64,000 nt of DNA from Chytriomyces cf. hyalinus JEL632 (lineage: Eukaryota; Chytridiomycota; Chytridiomycetes; Chytridiales; Chytriomycetaceae). Below are positions 22,852 to 32,562 of this stretch, one piece after another (positions within the stretch are counted from its first letter, which is position 1; each line of letters starts with the position of its first letter). The translations under genes were made by a program, and so were the position numbers. The DNA lies in assembly GCA_025435555.1 (NCBI GenBank), contig JAIWWG010000102.1:37957-101956 (forward strand), written 5' to 3'. The notes below the pieces were generated by a model. It saw only the letters and a list, made by a program, of their open reading frames with translations, did no database searches and was not told the origin of the DNA.

Positions 22852-23415
22852 TTAAATTTGAATGTGACCATTGGACCAGGATACATTGATCCTGACTGTA
22901 CCAGCGTCTGTCAGTCTCAGAAAGATATTTGTGAGCATGGTTTGCAGGCATAGCGCATCAACGTGAATGGTCATTGGCACATTTGCGTCAACTTGCAAGT
23001 CAACACCACTACCAAAAATTCCAACAGTCTCCCACATCAGTGCCACGAAATCAGTGGGCGTGGCTTCATAATTCATAGTGCCATTCTGCACCTGGTGGTA
23101 ATCTGCCAAATCGTTGAAGAGGGTCATCATATCTGTGATGTTCACTGTTTGCTGGTCATGATATATTGTATCATCCAGTTGGTCATTTGTTAAAAGAATG
23201 CAGTGTAACACGATGCTCATTTCTTTGAGTAGCAGCATATTTATCTGATAGTCGGTGTGTTTTGCAGCTGCCATCAGTGTTCCCACACAGATACTATCAT
23301 GAAGGATTTGTCTGTCCAGGTCCAACATGTTTAAGTCCTTGTTTGCGACAAGGATTATAAGGGTTCCAATGGTTTGGGATTGATACTTGATTGGAAACTC
23401 TGTCCCATGTTTCAT
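22852..23415 (-). pseudogene. decayed sensor histidine kinase fragment
   Basis: A 187-codon minus-strand frame. The first part resembles the end of a GAF-like domain (a hydrophobic 'GTLIILVANKDLNML', then 'LDRQILHDSICVGTLMAAAKH'). The middle resembles the two-helix dimerisation domain but with no recognisable H-box His. The end ('VDALCLQTMLTNIFLRLTDAGTVRINVS') follows the start of a histidine-kinase ATPase domain ('D-x-x-R-L-x-Q-I-L-x-N-L-L-x-N-A'), with the N-box Asn pair largely lost. The frame stops there, so the rest of the ATPase and any receiver domain are absent. Non-functional as a kinase by inference. Confidence 0.45.
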
Positions 23416-23499
23416 TCATGTCTGCTGGCCAGGGGTCATGAAAAAAGCACATCTGGAGAGGGTAAAAGTACCAACTGTCTCCACCACGTACGCATAGTC

Positions 23500-23852
23500 A
23501 ATTTGACCACTTCAAAGCCACATGCACTCACTATTGCTGCACGCGCTGCATCCGCTGCATCTGCACCCTCGTGTCCCAGGATCGAACTCTCTTCCCTGCC
23601 AAATGCTGCAAACAAGAGTTCCCACAGGAAATCATTGCCCATGTACTGGACCCCATCGACTTGAATCGATACATTCTCTTTCAAAAGAACTTGACTTTTG
23701 AGAATATAGAAGGCCTTGACGCGTCGTATCGGCAGATGGTGGTGAGGAATGGGTGGGTGCTTTGTAGAGGGTGTGGGGTTGGTATTGAGAGGGTTGGTGG
23801 GTGTTTTACTGTGAAGTGTTTGTTTTGTGGGGCTTTTAATGATGCGCAGTAG
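23500..23852 (+). pseudogene. RING/IBR-like protein, broken upstream copy
   Basis: The frame through 23571-23852 plus its upstream codons encodes a Cys-rich RING-like stretch ('CTHYCCTRCIRCICTLV', 'FPAKCCKQEFPQE'), then 'LTFENIEGLDASYRQMV' and a C-terminal Cys cluster ('LCRGCGVGIERVGG'). It is clearly a paralogue of the next gene (same order: RING, 'FPxxCC', 'NIxGLD', 'CxxCGxGIERxGGC'). The N-terminus and first Cys pair are missing and no start codon is available, so it is a truncated copy. Confidence 0.6.
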
Positions 23853-23905
23853 TGAGTTTCTGTTGGTACTTTTTAAATGAATCTTGTTGGGGTATTGAGG
23901 GCAAT

Positions 23906-24469
23906 ATGTTTACTTGTAGTGCATCAGTGGCCAAGACCCGTTCGAGTGAAGAGTGGTTTGACGTTTGCTACTCGCACAACAAAAGTAAAACCACTTTTGA
24001 CCAAAAACAAATGCTGAAAATGATACGCAGCTACGTTTTAAGGTCATCGCGCGATACAAAACCTGAACCTGTTGATCCAAATGCTCTCGGCCCCTGTCTC
24101 GGCTGCTGCGAAACAGCTTCTCAACGCGTATCCTGTGGCCACGCCTTCTGCACTGCATGCATCAAAAGAGCTTGCGTACTGGCAGTGCGGGACAGAGCTC
24201 AGTTCCCAGCACACTGCTGCGGCAAAGAGTTCCCGCAAGAAGCTGTACAATTGGCGCTGGAAGCAAAGGACATGCAGACGTATGTTGCGTACCAGAAGGA
24301 TTTGACTATTGCGAATATTGCGGGACTTGATCCAGAGTTTCGGAGGATGGTACGGCAGAATGGATGGAGTCTTTGTGGTAAATGTGGGGCGGGGATTGAG
24401 CGGATTGGAGGGTGTAATTCTGTGCGGTGTGTTATCTGTGGGAATGTTGGGACCGTTGTTGGTGGGTAG
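23906..24469 (+). CDS. RING/IBR-like (possible RBR E3 ligase) protein
   Basis: 187 aa from the ATG at 23906. Residues about 70-110 form a RING-like set: 'CLGCCETASQRVSCGHAFCT' then 'CIKRACVLAVRDRAQFP' and 'HCCGKEFP'. The end has 'LCGKCGAGIERIGGCNSVRC' and 'CVICGN', resembling the second RING/IBR of RING-between-RING ubiquitin ligases (C-x2-C, GCN, C-x2-C). At under 200 residues it is shorter than full RBR ligases, but it contains both ends of the module. A ubiquitin-transfer role is inferred only. It lies just downstream of a broken paralogue in the same orientation. Confidence 0.65.
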   Translation: MFTCSASVAKTRSSEEWFDVCYSHNKSKTTFDQKQMLKMIRSYVLRSSRDTKPEPVDPNALGPCLGCCETASQRVSCGHAFCTACIKRACVLAVRDRAQFPAHCCGKEFPQEAVQLALEAKDMQTYVAYQKDLTIANIAGLDPEFRRMVRQNGWSLCGKCGAGIERIGGCNSVRCVICGNVGTVVGG

Positions 24470-24585
24470 CAGTAGTGGTAGTGGGGTAGCAGTGGCAGTA
24501 GATGTGGGTGGGTGTGGATGGCAGTGGAGAATAAACCCACGAGTGTTGCTAATCCGCTTAGTTATTTTTCCACCAAAAACAAAAC

Positions 24586-25955
24586 ATGAAAGGCGGCGAA
24601 ACCGTAGTCCCGCCCCTGGACACCAAGTTCGATCCCGAGTCACGGCTGCAAATTGTGCTGGTGACCTACTGGGTGCTCAATGCCCTGCTGTGGATAGTCC
24701 TGACCCCTATCGCAACCTGGATCGCCATGTTCATCTTCCCCAGCGTTGCTGTGCCCTTCGTTGTTCTGTACTGTGTATGGGCGTATGGTATTGAGGCGGA
24801 CATCCACAACAAGTAAGCGTCTCGGTTGCTCCGTTTCACAGCGGCGGCCAAGTTTGGTTTTTGAGTGTTGACCCCCTGATCATTTGTTCAAACTGTACAG
24901 AGGCGGATGGGGAAAAGCCAACAAACCCGCCAACGGGCCTGGCATGTGGTTCTCGAACCTGTCCATCTGGCACCACTTTCGCCACTACTTTAAAGCACAC
25001 CTCGTCAAAACGGCGGATCTTCCTAGTGATCGCAACTACATTCTCGGATGCCACCCACACGGCGTGTACTTGCTTGGTATCTTTGCGAATGTAACGGGGA
25101 ATAGATCCGTGTTTTATAAACATTACCCGGGTTTGCATTTGCGGTTGGCGACGTTGCCGATTAACTTTAGGTGAGGGATGAGTTCAGGATCTTTAGTTTT
25201 CAATTTGTGGCACGTGTGTTTATACATGTGGTGTTGAATTGTGCTTCGCGAAGCCCGTTACGAATTCATCCGTCGAAATTTCGAACAACCCTGATTCTCC
25301 GCCCCTTTTCAGACTTCCTGGCTGGCGCGAATTCTTTCTCAGTCTCGGCGGCATCGGAGTCGACCGCCGCAGTCTCGAACACGTCCTCAAACAAAAAAAC
25401 GCGCGCGACCCAACAAAGGGAGCCGGAAACATTGTCACCCTCGTCGTAGGCGGTGCCGAAGAATTCACCTACATGCAACCCAAAACCATGGACCTAGTCC
25501 TCCAAAAACGAAAAGGATTCGCCAAATTGGCCTTGACAACCGGCGCATCACTTGTCCCCCTCATTTCATTTAATGAGAATGATACGTGGAAACCGAGTGA
25601 TTCAGAGTTTTTGAGGAAAGTGAACAAGTTTGCGAAAAGCACGTTTCATTTTGTGTTGCCTGCGCTGGAAGGGTATGGGAATCCGTTTACGCCGTTTCCT
25701 GCTAGGCTGGTGACTGTCAGTGAGTATAATTTTTTTTGGGTTGTGCTTATTATCACGTGGATTCTGATTGCTTGAACGCCTTGCTTCTCTCCTTCAGTCG
25801 GTGCACCTATCCATGTCGAGCAGACCTCTCAACCAACCGACGAACAAATTGACGCGCTTCATAAAAGATACATCAAAGAGCTCACGGAATTGTATGAAAC
25901 CTACAAGGATGACTTTTTCCAAGACCGTGTCAGCGAAATGCGCCTCGTACAGTGA
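24586..25955 (+). CDS. DGAT2/MGAT-family diacylglycerol acyltransferase
   Basis: Exons 24586-24812, 24901-25170, 25313-25719 and 25798-25955 make 1062 nt (353 aa), with GT-AG borders and correct phase. One or two membrane segments lie at residues about 22-62. The signature HPHG block ('YILGCHPHGVYLLGIFANV') has HPHG at about 127-130. Next come 'LPGWREFFLSLGGIGVDRR', 'VTLVVGGAEEF' (the G-G-x-x-E motif of the family) and 'KRKGFAKLALTTGASLVPLISF'. Length and block order match the DGAT2 family (about 330-390 aa), which joins an acyl-CoA to diacylglycerol or monoacylglycerol at the ER and lipid droplets. DGAT2 cannot be told from MGAT or wax-synthase members by eye. Confidence 0.93.
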
Positions 25956-26072
25956 TTTAAAAACAATAAATTTATCTTTTGGGACACTATACCAACCATC
26001 AGATTTTGTTTTTATTTTACTTTCTAGTTTCTCTGTCTCGCTTTTCCGGTCTCGGCTGGCTTGCAAGAACCG

Positions 26073-26935
26073 TCAGAACCAGGCAACTGCCTCAGGAAGG
26101 ACTTTTTTAAGCGCCTCGACCAAAGTACTGACATCCTCCAAACCGAAACACAAAGGTGGAGAAATCTGCAAACCGTTTCCATCAGACATACCGACAAGAA
26201 CCCCCAAATCTTGAAGCCGTTTCACAACAAACGCGGCACAGTTTTCGAAACGCGCTTCAGATGAAAAGGTGACCGTCGCCGTGAGACCTTGACCAACAAT
26301 TTTGGTAATGAGTGACGGGAAATCTTGGTGTAATGTTTGAAGGCGGTGGATGAGGTGGATTCCAACGCGGTGAGCGTGTGTTGGAGGATTTCGTTGTGTA
26401 AAGTGGTGAATGTTGCGAGACTGGCTGCGCAGCTGATCTGAAGTATGTTTTGAAAAAACACATTATCTTGTCAACGTGCGACAATCGATCTTACCGGATT
26501 TCCACCGACTGCAAAGAGTTTTCCAATGTCCGAGTTGAATGCCGCGGCAATTTCCGGGGTTGTAATGACAGCGCCGATGGAGTGCCCGTTTCCTAACGCA
26601 TCACCGACAGTGACAATGTCTGTCTTGACTTTCAAACCGCCAAAAATGGGATCCGATACGTCCTAACCCTGTGAGGATTTCGTTTGCAATACAGACGCCG
26701 CCGGATGCGTGGACATTGTCGTATTGTGACTTCAGGGTGCCGGCGGGGAGGGTGGTGTATTCGTGGGATCCGATAAAAACGGTTCCGACCATTTCTCAGG
26801 CTTCGATTTTCGAGGCTTTCAGTGCGGTTGTGTTTGTGTATGCACGCACCAGGTGGAGCGCAAGTTGATTGGCTTCCTTCCCGCTGTTGACAAAGAAACA
26901 AACTGATTGGTATTTAGGAAGCGTGTAGCGTGATA
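26073..26935 (-). pseudogene. class-III aminotransferase (AGXT2-like) pseudogene
   Basis: Minus-strand pieces in family order: 'VCFFVNSGKEANQLALHL' (the FVNSGxEAN block), 'GSHEYTTLPAGTLKSQYD', 'VHASGGVCIANEILTGLGRIG', 'TDIVTVGDALGNGHSIGAV', 'FAVGGNP', 'SCAASLATF' and an end at 26073. The pieces are in different frames around 26620-26650 and at an intron (26495 to 26440). Two changes argue against function. The Glu/Asp block 'IADEVQTG' reads 'IANEILTG'. The pyridoxal-phosphate lysine block, normally 'GKPxGNG', reads 'GDALGNG', so the catalytic Lys is replaced by Asp. The N-terminal third of the enzyme is missing, cut at about 26935, where unrelated plus-strand coding sequence begins. Confidence 0.75.
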
Positions 26936-26949
26936 CCTTTGACACGTCA

Positions 26950-27442
26950 AGACCTGAGCAGGTCACGTCCCACGGTACAGGATACGGAGTTCGTGAATTG
27001 AGGGACTCAAAGGATGAGGAGTTGGCAAAGATTGAGGAATTTGAATTGAGCAATTACCAGCGCTTGAGTGCAACGCGGGATCGGAATAAGAGAGAAAAGG
27101 CCGCGATGCGAAAAGGCGGTGCAGCAGGAATTGTCGATTAATATTGTTTCTTGCCTTTAGAATCTGGAATCCGACTTCTTGCAAATGGATGCTTTGGATC
27201 GCGCAGTTTCTTTTGACAATCAGGAGCGGTATGGATCTTCTGGAAGTGTTCTGGCCAAGCGGAATATGCGGGCTGAGTCTTTCTTTACTGGAAATGATGA
27301 GCCGCGAAAGAAGGGCAAGTTTACCGATGCACCCGGGCTTGTCACCAAAGTTGCGTCAGGCGCTGCTGGAAAGAAGACTGCGTATGATAAAGCACTGCGG
27401 AAAGCATCAAAGCCAAGCCATCGGACGCTTGGGAAAAAATAA
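26950..27442 (+). pseudogene. neuroguidin/Lcp5-like 3' fragment
   Basis: The plus strand encodes 'YGVRELRDSKDEELAKIEEF', then 'ELSNYQRLSATRDRNKREKA' and a stop. After an apparent very short (28-nt) or mis-assembled intron ending at TTTAG (27162) comes 'LESDFLQMDALDRAV' and a Lys/Arg-rich end. This order (an acidic helix, 'Y/F-x-x-N-Y-x-R-L', a basic stretch, and a conserved 'F-x-x-x-x-x-L' helix) resembles the C-terminal region of neuroguidin/Lcp5, a nucleolar protein of small-subunit ribosome assembly. An in-frame TAG lies just upstream, and the sequence before it belongs to the inverted aminotransferase remnant, so the 5' part is missing. The family call is tentative. Confidence 0.4.
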
Positions 27443-27838
27443 ATCAGTATTGTCAGGCTTCGATGTCTTGAACACGGCAACTGGAATGCCTGTCGCCGAC
27501 TTGAAAGTGAGCTTCTCACAGCAAATGCAACCCGACCAGGTAAGAGTCTTTCTGCCTTATACCGTCACTCGCTGACACCGTTGCGTCTGCACTCCAAGTG
27601 GGTACCTGTCACTGAATGCGCCACGAACATGGACGGACGCGTGGCCTCTGCTTTCTTTGTGACTGTCGAGCGTGGTTCAAAGGCAACACTCCGGCTGCGC
27701 TTCGACACTGCAAAGCATTCCGTGTTTTACCCGCTTGTGGATGTGGTGTTTGTTGTTGATGGCGACAGCGACAAAACACATTACCACGTTCCGCTGCTGC
27801 TTGCTCCATATGGATACTCCACATACAGAGGCAGCTGA
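27384..27838 (+). CDS. 5-hydroxyisourate hydrolase (transthyretin-like)
   Basis: Exons 27384-27539 and 27599-27838 (396 nt, 131 aa). Conserved blocks: 'FDVLNTATGMPVADLKV' (the H/F-V-L-D/N-T-x-x-G-x-P-A block), 'TECATNMDGRV' (T-N-x-D-G-R), 'RLRFDTAKH' and 'HYHVPLLLAPYGYSTYRGS'. The last residues are the YRGS tetrapeptide that defines hydroxyisourate hydrolases as against vertebrate transthyretin. The enzyme converts 5-hydroxyisourate to OHCU in urate breakdown, often in the peroxisome. The His that usually starts the first block is Phe here, which may affect catalysis. The start is uncertain: the chosen ATG gives a longer N-terminus than usual and overlaps the end of the preceding fragment in another frame. 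Confidence 0.85.
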
Positions 27839-28406
27839 GTCCTTGCGACTGCAGTCAACTCCTTATTTGATTCTTTTGCCAATAAATCGTTTCGCACACC
27901 CTTTTCCGTTTCATATGTAACTGCTCGCACCAACGGTTGTAATCGCGGCGGAGAGAAGAAGGCCCCATCTGTCTGTTGTCTTCATTCTTGGGACTCTCAT
28001 TTTTTTGGGACGCGTTTTCGACAGCTTCTGATAACAAGCAAGGGTACTCGCAATGTGAGAATTGCGCAAACTCTGCATACATGGGCCGTGCGGTTTTTAC
28101 GACAGTTTTCGACTGGATGATAAGCAAGAAGCCCAGGTGGCCCGATCAACACATCTGCCTCGGCCTGCAGGCTGGATTCCGGGTGAGTCAAGTGGAACGT
28201 CTGTATGCAACGCGCGCATGACGCCTTTTTTATTTATTGAATGGATTCTGTTCATTGAGCGCTCATCCGAGTTAAAAAAAGTGAGGCTCCTTGGGGCTCC
28301 ACATGCATGCATGTATAAAATTGGGCTCAACCGTCATATGTTGAGGAGGCATGTTTAACAAAAAACAAACACCAAGGCTCATTGCAGCAACACCAGCTTT
28401 TCGCCT
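27839..28406. other. intergenic, no gene seen
   Basis: Short frames only. A plus-strand stretch at 28080-28180 is open on all frames but I recognise no family. Confidence 0.45.
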
Positions 28407-29265
28407 GTGAAAGTACCTTTGTTTTCTCCGAGCATTGCCGCACCGAGACGCATGACAATCCACGGTATCCCAGTCGTGAATGCCGCCGCCATCATTAGCG
28501 TAATCAGCATCCTTCTGACGGGGTTGTATGCCAGCGACATGACAAGCTTTGAGCGCGTGGGCATCCATATCAGTGCAGATATTGGCTCAAATGTCACGGC
28601 AATACTCAATTCGAATAATTCAAACGCTTCACTGCTGCCTCGTCTATCCAACACAATGGGAGCATGGTTCGACCTTGCGAATTACGCAGACGCGAAAGCG
28701 TTCCTCGAATGCAACATTTCCAAATCCGCCGAGCCTGAAAATTGCTGCCCCAAACATCACATTGAGCTGGCAACGCAGCAGCAGTTTCGAATCCGCACGG
28801 GTGATGGCAACGCTACAGTGAACCCCCGGAATAGTGTCGATCTATTGCGGCTTGCTGCGAACAAGAGGATCACTTTCCTTGGCGACAGTATGACCAACCA
28901 TGGACCATTTGGGGATTCATATTGTGGAGGATGATTTGCGGCACAGGTTTCCGGGTGATGACGGAGGCGAAGGGTTGGAAATCTGGTAGAGGCGCTTTCA
29001 CGTTCCCATGTTTAATTCAACTGTTCAGTGCACAATGACGTACAAATACCATTACCGGAAAGAGGAGTTTGGGCTGACGGCATCCACCGCCAACTACCCG
29101 TTGACAAGGGAAGATAAAGTCGCTGATCCGTTTCCCATGGATGATGGCATGGTCACACGTCGCGAACAAATGCAATGGATGCTGGATCAATCTGACATTG
29201 CTGTGTTTCAAATGGGATACCACTACCAGCCGGAATACTCGTTGGATGGGATTCGGCGCAAGTAG
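28407..29265 (+). pseudogene. PC-esterase/SGNH-like membrane protein fragment
   Basis: The first frame (28407-28934) has an N-terminal membrane segment ('VVNAAAIISVISILLTGLY'), as in type II Golgi proteins. It reaches 'ITFLGDSMTNH', the G-D-S block of the PC-esterase/TBL-like SGNH family. It then breaks: the next coding text continues in two other frames with an in-frame TAG between them. The third piece (29008-29265) ends at 'YSLDGIRRK', before the expected D-x-x-H block. So there are at least two frame changes, one stop and a missing C-terminus. Confidence 0.5.
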
Positions 29266-29274
29266 CCAAACTGT

Positions 29275-29890
29275 TTAAACCCACCATACACCTGCTGTTT
29301 GCTTGGTTCCATGATATTCGAAAGAATGGATCACCGGTTGGGCGGAGAAGGAACCATTCTGGTTCGGACACATGCCCCAGAACACAGATCCATGGATCTT
29401 GGAATTGCCTTCAACAATCTTGAAAAAAGGATCCGCCAAGTCTGGAGCATATTCACCAATGACATAAGGTCTGGCAACTCGAGCGGCCCCATCTGCTCCG
29501 GACAGAATTCTGTTTGTGTCGACAGAATAGAAATGTGCGCAACAGACATCCACTGTTGCGGAGGCTTCAAAGTCTCGCGAAGTGTCACTGCGAAGACATT
29601 CGTCACTTCCTCACTTCCTCACTTCCATTGAGCAGCAGATGGTTTCGATCAATGGTTCTGATATATGCAGACACATCCGTAATCCATTCTCGAGTGGGCA
29701 CGGCAACACTTCCTGCATCCGGTCTGTAATTTCCCAATTCATGGCCAAGCTCAATGCACATTAAGCTCGGATCCTTGATAGCAATGCCCGTGATGGAATT
29801 CGCATGTTCAGCCAACGAAGCCCCTTTTTGCAGCTGGCAATGAAATGCTCCTGTGAACTTCAAGAAGCGGACGCACGGGCCAAACTGACT
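29275..29890 (-). pseudogene. GH5-like glycoside hydrolase fragment
   Basis: On the minus strand one frame (to about 29640) reads 'SITGIAIKDPSLMCIELGHEL', then 'EWITDVSAYIRTIDRNHLLL'. Another frame (29275-29553) reads 'DVCCAHFYSVDTNRILS', 'YVIGEYAPDLADPFFKIV' and 'GSVFWGMCP'. This is the C-terminal half of a mannanase-type GH5 fold. The acid/base block 'W-E-x-x-N-E-L' survives as 'IELGHEL' with the Asn changed to His, and the nucleophile block as 'IGEYA'. A frameshift lies at about 29555-29640 and the N-terminal half is missing, so it is a pseudogene. Confidence 0.55.
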
Positions 29891-29911
29891 TCTCATTGTC
29901 TGAGTGACTGA

Positions 29912-31707
29912 AAAGGCGCGCAATTCTGGAATAAAAATGAATATGAACGAAGTCGCTACCAGCCCGTCAAGATAAAGACGCACTTCGATGCACAAGGAGT
30001 GAGTAGAGGAAACCCACTGTCTGATGTCGCTGATGTGATTGGGGCCGTGAAACAAGCGCTGCCTTCGAAACTGGGCACTATCGACCCTGATGAACTCACC
30101 CTCCACGCTGTCGTTGATGGTGTCGAATCTATCCTCCCGGGAAACAAGCTGCTCTCTCTGACCCCCACCGCTTCTTGCTCGTTCGACAATCCGCTCACCA
30201 TCAAGTCACACAAGGACTTGACTGCTCTTGTCATCAAATCAAAGCGTGACATGGATATCGACAGTTTGAGCCCTACGGCTGGATCGGGAAAGTCATCTCG
30301 CTTTTCTATTAACAAGGAGGTCATTCAGCTAGATAGCATTGATCTTAATACGGAGCATCTTGGACAGCGTGAATTACTCGCAAAACTATCTGGACTGGTC
30401 GCCGAGCACCGCTTTGTCAGGCTGACTTCACCTCAAGCCTCAGGAAAGAGTTCTCTACTGAAGCTGTATCAAAACAGCCTTAAAAGAAACAGAAAAACTG
30501 ACGTTGTGTGTATATCCTGTTTGGACGACCGGTCCTGCTCGGATCTACTGCTGGACAAAGCGGGGATTGATTTGTTGAAAGAGTCGATAACTGATGGGGT
30601 TGTTCAAAGCACTTGGTGGTATTCCTCGATGACGCTCAGGCAAAATATGGCGACCTTACATTCTGGAAACTCCTCATCAAAATGGGACCAAACTGGATAC
30701 CATCCAATATTCGCTTTGTGATCTCTTCAACTCACCTTCTGGCTGGTGGTATCGAAAGCCCGCTGGAGTTGCGATCTCTGCCCGTCCTCGAAAGAAACGA
30801 CTTTCTGCTCAGTTCTGACGAAGCCAATCAATTCTTGGATTTTACTGTTATTGGCCTGCCGCAATCGATGAGATTCCCAACGTTGAAGCAACTCGTAATT
30901 AATGAATGTGGTGGCCTCATTGGGGCACTGGGCCTGTCGGTGGATTCCTTGAAAGGAAGGTTTTCAAAGGATATGGAGCCGCCAGAACAGGCTCTTCTTC
31001 AATATTTTCTGTCCAAGGACTACGTCACCAATATGGACCGCTGCTTTGGGAGTGCTCACTCTCATCCCATCGGTGAGGATTTCAAAAAGTTTCTGAAACG
31101 GATCTTCGTCAAAGAGGAGGGTCAACCACAAAACTTGGCTGTTGTAGAAGATGAAGAGTCGTACGCGTCGCTAAAAAAATCGGGAATCTTAGTGGAACTG
31201 CCGGATGCTACTTTTACGTTTTCTTCCCCTCTGGCAAAGAGATATTACTTCAAATGGGTCTTCCTCAACCGCTCATTAACGATGCCCACGTCACTTCATG
31301 AACTTGTACATAACGTTGTCGAATCTATGTCGTCTAATCTGCTTAATCGCTCGACTGTTGCTGGGGATTTTCCGAAGGAAGCAGTTTTTCAGCATTTGTT
31401 TCTGGATGGATTGGCTCGTTTCACGAAGGCAGACTGTTCAATCTGCCCGGAGCTGTCGAAAATATTCCGTGATCCAAACTCTGGTGGATCTGATTCTGTT
31501 CGTGGCGAGATTGATTTTTACTTGAACGGGAACCTTCGCTGGGGTATTGAATTGCTGGTTAATGGTATCGGAATTGGAGAGCTTCTCTCCAGATTTTCAA
31601 CTGGCGGGAAGTACTTCCCACTTGGTGTGGCGGACTACGTGGTGGTTGATCTTCGTCGTAACAAGTCTGGAGGGCAGCCACCAAACATTGCAAGGCATCC
31701 CAAATGA
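29912..31707 (+). pseudogene. Crinkler-type NTPase/REase gene with one frameshift
   Basis: Order of parts: a ubiquitin-like CRN header at about 29955-30250 ('DVIGAVKQAL', 'DPDELTLHAV'); a P-loop NTPase with Walker A 'SPQASGKSSLL' (about 30430-30460) and Walker B 'VVFLDDAQ' (about 30616-30640); a helical region; and a C-terminal restriction-fold nuclease ('GEIDFYLNG', 'RWGIELLVNG', 'DYVVVDLR') ending at 31707. This is the classic CRN layout (header, NTPase, PD-(D/E)xK) known from chytrids and oomycetes. The frame shifts once between about 30595 and 30615, next to a GGGG run, and everything after is open for 364 codons. So either a single sequencing error or a recent mutation. No start ATG is evident; the frame is open from 29912, and a first exon may be missing. 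Proposed role: a nucleus-directed effector, by family only. Confidence 0.75.
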
Positions 31708-32562
31708 ATCACTGTATTTTTCAGAGACGACAAGTTCGAGAGCGTGCAATGCCTATTTGGGTCTGCTGAAACAAGTGTTCAAATAAATCTGGCAGCTTGA
31801 GCAATCAAACACCTCTTGCAAAATAAATTCAATTATTTGTCATCATCTGTTCCAATGCTTTGTTTTCTTTGATGTAACGTTCATTTGCATATTTCAGCTC
31901 AATGAGTGCGTGATTTTGTTGGAATAAAAACAGTGGATGGGTGTGTTGGAATAAAACAGTTTTATTTCCCATCAAGTCGGCAAAAACGCGCAATAACAAG
32001 TATATTTCTTGTGGTCGTCAGTTTCAATGATTGATGGAGTTGGCGCAAGACATTTGATGAGCACCTCTTCCGCGCAGAAATTACATCTTTTTATTGAATT
32101 CACCGACCGGGCCATTATCTGTTGTGAGGGTCCTTCGGGCACACGGCTGGGTGCTAGGACAGGAATGGGAGGTCAGGAGGAACCGAGGGTATTTGGAGGA
32201 TGGAAATTGTTGTTTATTAAGACGTTGTTCATTTGGAGTTCTCGTGGCTGGAATCGCCTCTCAACATTATCAATATCAGGACGAAAATTTTCAAAGAAAT
32301 GACGGCGTTCTGTCTAATGATCAATGTGCTTGCTTCATACCCGAATCAAGCGCCGCAATGAGATGTTGTCATGTCAAAAAAGATTTGTCACAAGTATGGG
32401 TAATTGTTACCAGTATTTGATAAAATAAACTGGAACCATAGTCGCGACTCAGACCCTGCATCGATGCTCATTACAGTTAAGTCCATGTGGGGTGGGAGAC
32501 GCTTGAGTCCCTGATCATAAAAAAAGGAAGATGTGTTTCACTTTGAGAATTTGAACAAGGCA
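31708..32562. other. intergenic, no gene seen
   Basis: Between the two CRN-type genes. Short frames at 32009-32420 show no family resemblance. Confidence 0.5.
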
